From Blastocatellia bacterium (GTDB lineage Bacteria; Acidobacteriota; Blastocatellia; Pyrinomonadales; Pyrinomonadaceae): 9,292 bases of DNA. Where the stretch lies: assembly GCA_003175865.1 (NCBI GenBank), contig PSRF01000041.1, forward strand, positions 1 through 9,292, written 5' to 3'. Position 1 is the stretch's first letter; each line of letters begins with the position of its first letter. This document shows positions 5,937 to 9,292 of the stretch, piece after piece. A model generated the notes under the pieces. The model was given only the letters and a program-made list of their open reading frames with translations, made no database searches and was not told the origin of the DNA. The position numbers and the translations under genes are program-made.

Positions 5937-7793
5937 TTAGGCCTCGACCAAATCACCAACGGGCTGTGGTCGTCTGCGTGTACCTAGCCAGCGCCGGATT
6001 GAGTCGAACAGAATCAGTATGGCAGCAAACATGATAATGGCTGTGAGGCTCACGTTGATGTAACCCTGCACCGAAGTCTCTGGTTTTTGGGCTAACGGCC
6101 AGAAGATGTCCGTGATGGATTTCCAACCCGCAACTAAAGTCGTGCTGCCAACAAAACTCAGCGGAAGAATTGTCACCCAGGAGTATTTAGCTTTGCCAGA
6201 ATTGATCAGGATCGTTGTCGCCACACAAAGAGCGACTGCCGCCAACAACTGGTTTGCAATGCCAAACATGGGCCAGATAGTTGAGATCGACCCAGACCAA
6301 ATAAAACTCCCCCATGCAGCCACGACCAACAACGAGGTCACAACAGATCCCGGCAACCAGTTTGGTTCTTCCAATTTCTTGTAAAAGCGTCCTCCAAATT
6401 CGCCGACCAAAAATCTGGCGACGCGTGTGCCTGTGTCGATCGTCGTGAGGATGAACAATGCTTCAAACATGATCGCAAAATGGTACCAGTACTTCATGAG
6501 TCCACTTAGACCTGGTATGCCGTCGAAGATCTTTGCAATGCCGAGTGCCAAAGTAACTGCACCACCGGTTCGCCCACGCAAATTCTTTTCGCCTGATTCC
6601 AGTTCGAGTCGATCGATCTCCTGTGGTTTCAGATTGAAGTCCGCAGAGTTATGCGAATCGACCATTTGCACGTAAGCAGCCTTCTGCGCGTCTGTACGCT
6701 GTGAGGTGTTGATGGCGAAATAGTCACCCGGAAACAGTGAGGAAGCAGCGATCAATGCGACGATACCAACCACGCCTTCCATCAACATACTGCCGTAACC
6801 GATGATCCGCGTGTCAGTTTCCTTTGCAATCATCTTTGGCGTTGTGCCAGAGGAGATGAGCGCGTGAAACCCTGAAATCGCACCGCAAGCGATTGTTATG
6901 AACACAAACGGGTACAGCTTTCCCGGAATGACTGGTCCACCACCGGCGGTGAATGGTGTAAACGCAGGCATGTTCAGATTTGGATGGACAAGAATGACGC
7001 CGATGATCAGAAAAGCAATAGTTCCTATTTTCAGATATGACGACAAGTAATCGCGCGGGCAAAGCAACATCCAAACAGGAAGCACTGACGCAATGAATCC
7101 GTAGGCGGCCATCGCAATGATCAGCGTGTTTCGTGAGAGCGTGAACGCGTGAGCCAAAGAAGAATCAGCTATCCGGCCACCCAAGTAAACGGCAAGTAAA
7201 AGACCAACCACTCCAAGGATGCTTGCTTCCGCGATTTTTCCTTTGCGGAAGCGATACATGTAAAGGCCCATCAGCAAAGCTAGCGGAATCGTGAACCCAA
7301 CGGTGAACGTTCCCCAAGCTGACTCGGCCAATGCGTTTACTACTACAAGCCCAAGTCCGGCGAGTGCAATTACTACGATAAAGAGAATTGCAATGCCTGC
7401 GACGAATCCGGACAACGGACTAATTTCCGTCCGCGCCATCTCCGCCAGTGACTTTCCTTTTCGACGCACGCTTCCCGCAAGGATCATGAAGTCGTGCACA
7501 GCGCCCCCGAGACAAACGCCGATTACCAGCCACAGCAGACCCGGCAAGAAACCAAACTGTGCCGCGAGAACTGGACCGATCAGTGGGCCAGCACCTGAAA
7601 TTGCAGCGAAGTGATGGCCGAACAGAACCCATTTGTTTGTCGGGTAGTAATTGTGCCCATCGTACATTGTTTGCGAAGGCACAGGTCGCGAGTCATCGAG
7701 TGCCAGTACCTTCGCGGCGATGAAAGCAGAGTAATAGCGATAGGCGATTGCGATAACACAAAGTGAACCGATAATGATTGGAAGTGCGTTCAT
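5937..7793 (-). CDS. cstA: CstA-family carbon starvation protein (peptide/pyruvate transporter)
   Basis: CstA-family proteins are inner-membrane transporters induced on carbon limitation; characterised enterobacterial members move peptides and/or pyruvate. The 618-residue product has the signature [16 protein letters not shown] (residues 59-74), GGAVHDF (96-102), [11 protein letters not shown] (245-255), SGTTPKM (315-321) and TIDTGTR (451-457), within roughly 15-16 hydrophobic segments. A polar loop at about residues 361-410 separates the two halves. It is shorter than E. coli CstA (about 700 aa), consistent with the compact form in many other phyla. The exact substrate cannot be told from sequence. 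The ATG at 7791-7793 directly abuts a 112-bp palindrome whose end supplies AAAGAG with no spacing, an unusual ribosome-binding context. The amino acid permease lies just upstream on the same strand with only the palindrome between, so an original two-gene operon is likely. Downstream lies a 468-bp gap before hppA. Confidence 0.95.
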   Translation of the reverse strand: MNALPIIIGSLCVIAIAYRYYSAFIAAKVLALDDSRPVPSQTMYDGHNYYPTNKWVLFGHHFAAISGAGPLIGPVLAAQFGFLPGLLWLVIGVCLGGAVHDFMILAGSVRRKGKSLAEMARTEISPLSGFVAGIAILFIVVIALAGLGLVVVNALAESAWGTFTVGFTIPLALLMGLYMYRFRKGKIAEASILGVVGLLLAVYLGGRIADSSLAHAFTLSRNTLIIAMAAYGFIASVLPVWMLLCPRDYLSSYLKIGTIAFLIIGVILVHPNLNMPAFTPFTAGGGPVIPGKLYPFVFITIACGAISGFHALISSGTTPKMIAKETDTRIIGYGSMLMEGVVGIVALIAASSLFPGDYFAINTSQRTDAQKAAYVQMVDSHNSADFNLKPQEIDRLELESGEKNLRGRTGGAVTLALGIAKIFDGIPGLSGLMKYWYHFAIMFEALFILTTIDTGTRVARFLVGEFGGRFYKKLEEPNWLPGSVVTSLLVVAAWGSFIWSGSISTIWPMFGIANQLLAAVALCVATTILINSGKAKYSWVTILPLSFVGSTTLVAGWKSITDIFWPLAQKPETSVQGYINVSLTAIIMFAAILILFDSIRRWLGTRRRPQPVGDLVEA

Positions 7794-7905
7794 CTCTTTG
7801 GAGTGCGGTGGCCTGGCACCGCTTTTTCATTACTCACTGAATTCAGGTGGATTACCAGACAGATATCTATAACAAAGCGATGCCAGGCCACCGCACTCCA
7901 AAGAG
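7794..7905. repeat. Long palindromic intercistronic repeat with 32-bp arms
   Basis: The arms at 7794-7825 and 7874-7905 are complementary at 31 of 32 positions; the single mismatch is C7819 against A7880. They enclose 48 bp. Each arm contains GGAGTGCGGTGGCCTGGCA on the appropriate strand. The element begins 4 nt after the permease stop codon and ends exactly at the cstA ATG, so it makes up all but 4 bp of the 116-bp gap. In a read-through transcript it would form a very stable hairpin that could protect the upstream message, terminate, or limit cstA translation. From memory, repeats with this core are abundant between genes in Acidobacteriota and Verrucomicrobiota genomes, which would make it a dispersed, probably mobilised, family. 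That recollection is unverified. Confidence 0.8.
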
Positions 7906-7909
7906 TAGT

Positions 7910-9292
7910 CTATCTCTTCGTCATTCCCATAATCGACCCAACGATCCCCAATAACAGACCCAAAGCAATACTTCCAACCGCAAGTGTCGTTCTGCCATTT
8001 CCCCCCGACACTTCGGCAAAGAGTTCACTCAACGAAGCATGATGTGGTACTGCGAGGATTCCGATCGCTACGAGCAGCGAACCAATGCCAAGAAGGAACA
8101 ACCAACCCGGTGTAACGTGTGGTCGACCAACCTTCTGACCAAGAATGCTCTTCGCGTAACCGTAGGAAAGATAAACCGATAACCCAATCAACAACCACGC
8201 GACGAAACGCCACCATGACGCGGGTGGCAGGTAGTAGATCAAAAACAGGCATGAGATCGCGCCGAGCATCGGTAACAACCACGCTCCCAAGGGGACTTTG
8301 AATGGACGAGCGCGATTGGGTTCTTTGTAGCGCAGAATCGTGATACCAACGCAGACCAACACAAACGCGAACAATGTTCCGATGTTTGTCAGGTCAACCA
8401 TTTCATCAATGCTCATCACCGCCGAAAAGCCGCCGACCACAACCCCTGTGAGAATCGTTGTCACGTGGGGCGTCTTAAATTTCGGGTGGACTTTCGCAAA
8501 GACAGGCGGGAGCAAGCCGTCACGCGCCATCGAGAAGAAGATGCGAGGTTGTCCCAATTGGAAGACGAGCAACACAGCCGTGTGTGCGACAACAGATCCG
8601 AAAGCAACAATCGCACTGGCCCACGTGGCATTTGGTGCGACATGATTCAATGCCATGGTTAACGGCTCAGCTTGCTCAGTCGAGAGACGCCGCACCAATT
8701 CGTTGTACGGAATTAAACCTGTGAAGACTGCGGCTACGACCACATAAAAGATCGTACAGATCACAAGCGACGCGATGATGCCTACAGGCAGATCTCTGGC
8801 CGGATTTTTTGTCTCCTCCGCTACAGTGGATACAGCGTCAAAACCGATGTAAGCAAAAAAGACGACGGCAGCTCCCGCCAGTGTTCCTCCCCAACCGGTT
8901 GGTTGAAATGGATGCCAGTTCTGGACCATCCCTGACGGCGGCACAAAGTAGATCGCAACGCCGATGAAGAAGAGCAGCACAACGATCTTGATGGCAACCA
9001 TCACAGCGTTGAATTCAGCCGACTCCTTGATGCCCCAGACAAGAACGACAGTTAGAAAGGCAACGATTCCGAAAGCGAGAAGGTTGAAGACGATTGGAAT
9101 ACCAAAGATATGTGGTGCACTTTCTAACAGACCGGGGATTTTTCGTGCGGTACGAAAGTCGGTTGCAAGCCATGCAGGAATGTCTTTGCCAAACGCATCG
9201 TGAATGAATGAGCGAAAGTAATTGGCCCAACTAATCGCGACGGCGACGTTTCCAATAGCGTATTCGAGGATCAAGTCCCAACCGATGATCCA
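7910..9292 (-). CDS. APC-superfamily amino acid permease, partial (N-terminus beyond window)
   Basis: This secondary transporter of amino acids resembles the cationic amino acid transporter (CAT/YfnA-like) branch of the APC superfamily. The visible 460 residues begin at the right edge with WIIGWDLILEYAIGNVAVAI, a characteristic early segment. The frame remains open to 9292, so the true start and roughly the first 80-100 residues are missing; a TTG at 9272-9274 is internal. Further family features are FFAYIGFDAVSTVAEETKNP (visible residues 145-164) and the loop MARDGLLPPVFAKVHPKFKTP between transmembrane segments. Two extra hydrophobic C-terminal segments ending GSIMGMTKR match the CAT type, which has up to 14 membrane spans, rather than the 12-span core. 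Substrate is probably a basic or broad-range amino acid, but this is inference. The stop codon is followed after 4 nt by the palindrome leading to cstA, so cotranscription with cstA is plausible. Confidence 0.93.
   Translation of the reverse strand, partial: WIIGWDLILEYAIGNVAVAISWANYFRSFIHDAFGKDIPAWLATDFRTARKIPGLLESAPHIFGIPIVFNLLAFGIVAFLTVVLVWGIKESAEFNAVMVAIKIVVLLFFIGVAIYFVPPSGMVQNWHPFQPTGWGGTLAGAAVVFFAYIGFDAVSTVAEETKNPARDLPVGIIASLVICTIFYVVVAAVFTGLIPYNELVRRLSTEQAEPLTMALNHVAPNATWASAIVAFGSVVAHTAVLLVFQLGQPRIFFSMARDGLLPPVFAKVHPKFKTPHVTTILTGVVVGGFSAVMSIDEMVDLTNIGTLFAFVLVCVGITILRYKEPNRARPFKVPLGAWLLPMLGAISCLFLIYYLPPASWWRFVAWLLIGLSVYLSYGYAKSILGQKVGRPHVTPGWLFLLGIGSLLVAIGILAVPHHASLSELFAEVSGGNGRTTLAVGSIALGLLLGIVGSIMGMTKR

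Noticed and set aside
7803..8042. Open frame of 79 codons on the plus strand starting in the palindrome
   Set aside because: It begins inside the repeat arm and continues antisense to the permease C-terminus, with no recognisable features.
9015..9230. Other short frames opposite or within the permease and cstA genes
   Set aside because: They overlap strongly conserved coding sequence in other frames and have no independent support.
2871..9292. The four membrane-protein genes as one functional system
   Set aside because: They share a strand, but the gaps of 87 and 468 bp with likely independent promoters, and their unrelated substrates, make a dedicated pathway unsupported; only the permease-cstA pair looks linked.

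Overview
The window looks like an ordinary chromosomal stretch of a bacterium of moderate GC content, most likely an Acidobacteriota member of the Blastocatellia type. That placement is an inference. It rests on the Pkn-type kinase with its acidobacterial-looking N-lobe, the form of the membrane pyrophosphatase, a small secreted coiled-coil protein of a kind I associate with that phylum, and gaps filled with short palindromic and heptameric repeats. No marker gene settles it. There is no rRNA, tRNA, CRISPR array or intact transposase.

Layout from left to right. Positions 1-714 (minus) hold the N-terminal 238 residues of a serine/threonine protein kinase that runs off the left edge. Positions 830-1321 (minus) encode a stand-alone GNAT acetyltransferase. 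Positions 1497-2069 (plus) encode a secreted protein of unknown function, the only plus-strand gene. A nested palindromic repeat built from 7-nt units (2074-2204) lies between it and the convergent bioY gene (2175-2783, minus), and it supplies the last nine codons of bioY. Next come hppA (2871-5468, minus), a membrane-bound proton pyrophosphatase with the K+-independence lysine, a 468-bp non-coding gap with an IS-end-like inverted repeat and a 219-bp MITE-like element, cstA (5937-7793, minus), a 112-bp palindrome that fills the next gap almost exactly, and an APC-superfamily amino acid permease truncated by the right edge (7910-9292, minus).

Four adjacent minus-strand genes, covering about 70% of the window, encode polytopic inner-membrane proteins: an amino acid permease, a CstA-type peptide/pyruvate transporter, a PPi-driven ion pump and the biotin uptake S-component. 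The permease and cstA plausibly share a transcript, because without the palindrome their coding regions would be only 4 bp apart. hppA and bioY are each preceded by enough non-coding sequence to have their own promoters. I see no evidence that these genes form one pathway beyond a theme of nutrient uptake and membrane energetics.

I found no clearly new enzyme system. The most interesting material is the set of three structurally different palindromic or repeat elements in three of the gaps. One has been co-opted as coding sequence, and another abuts a start codon and may have split an operon.
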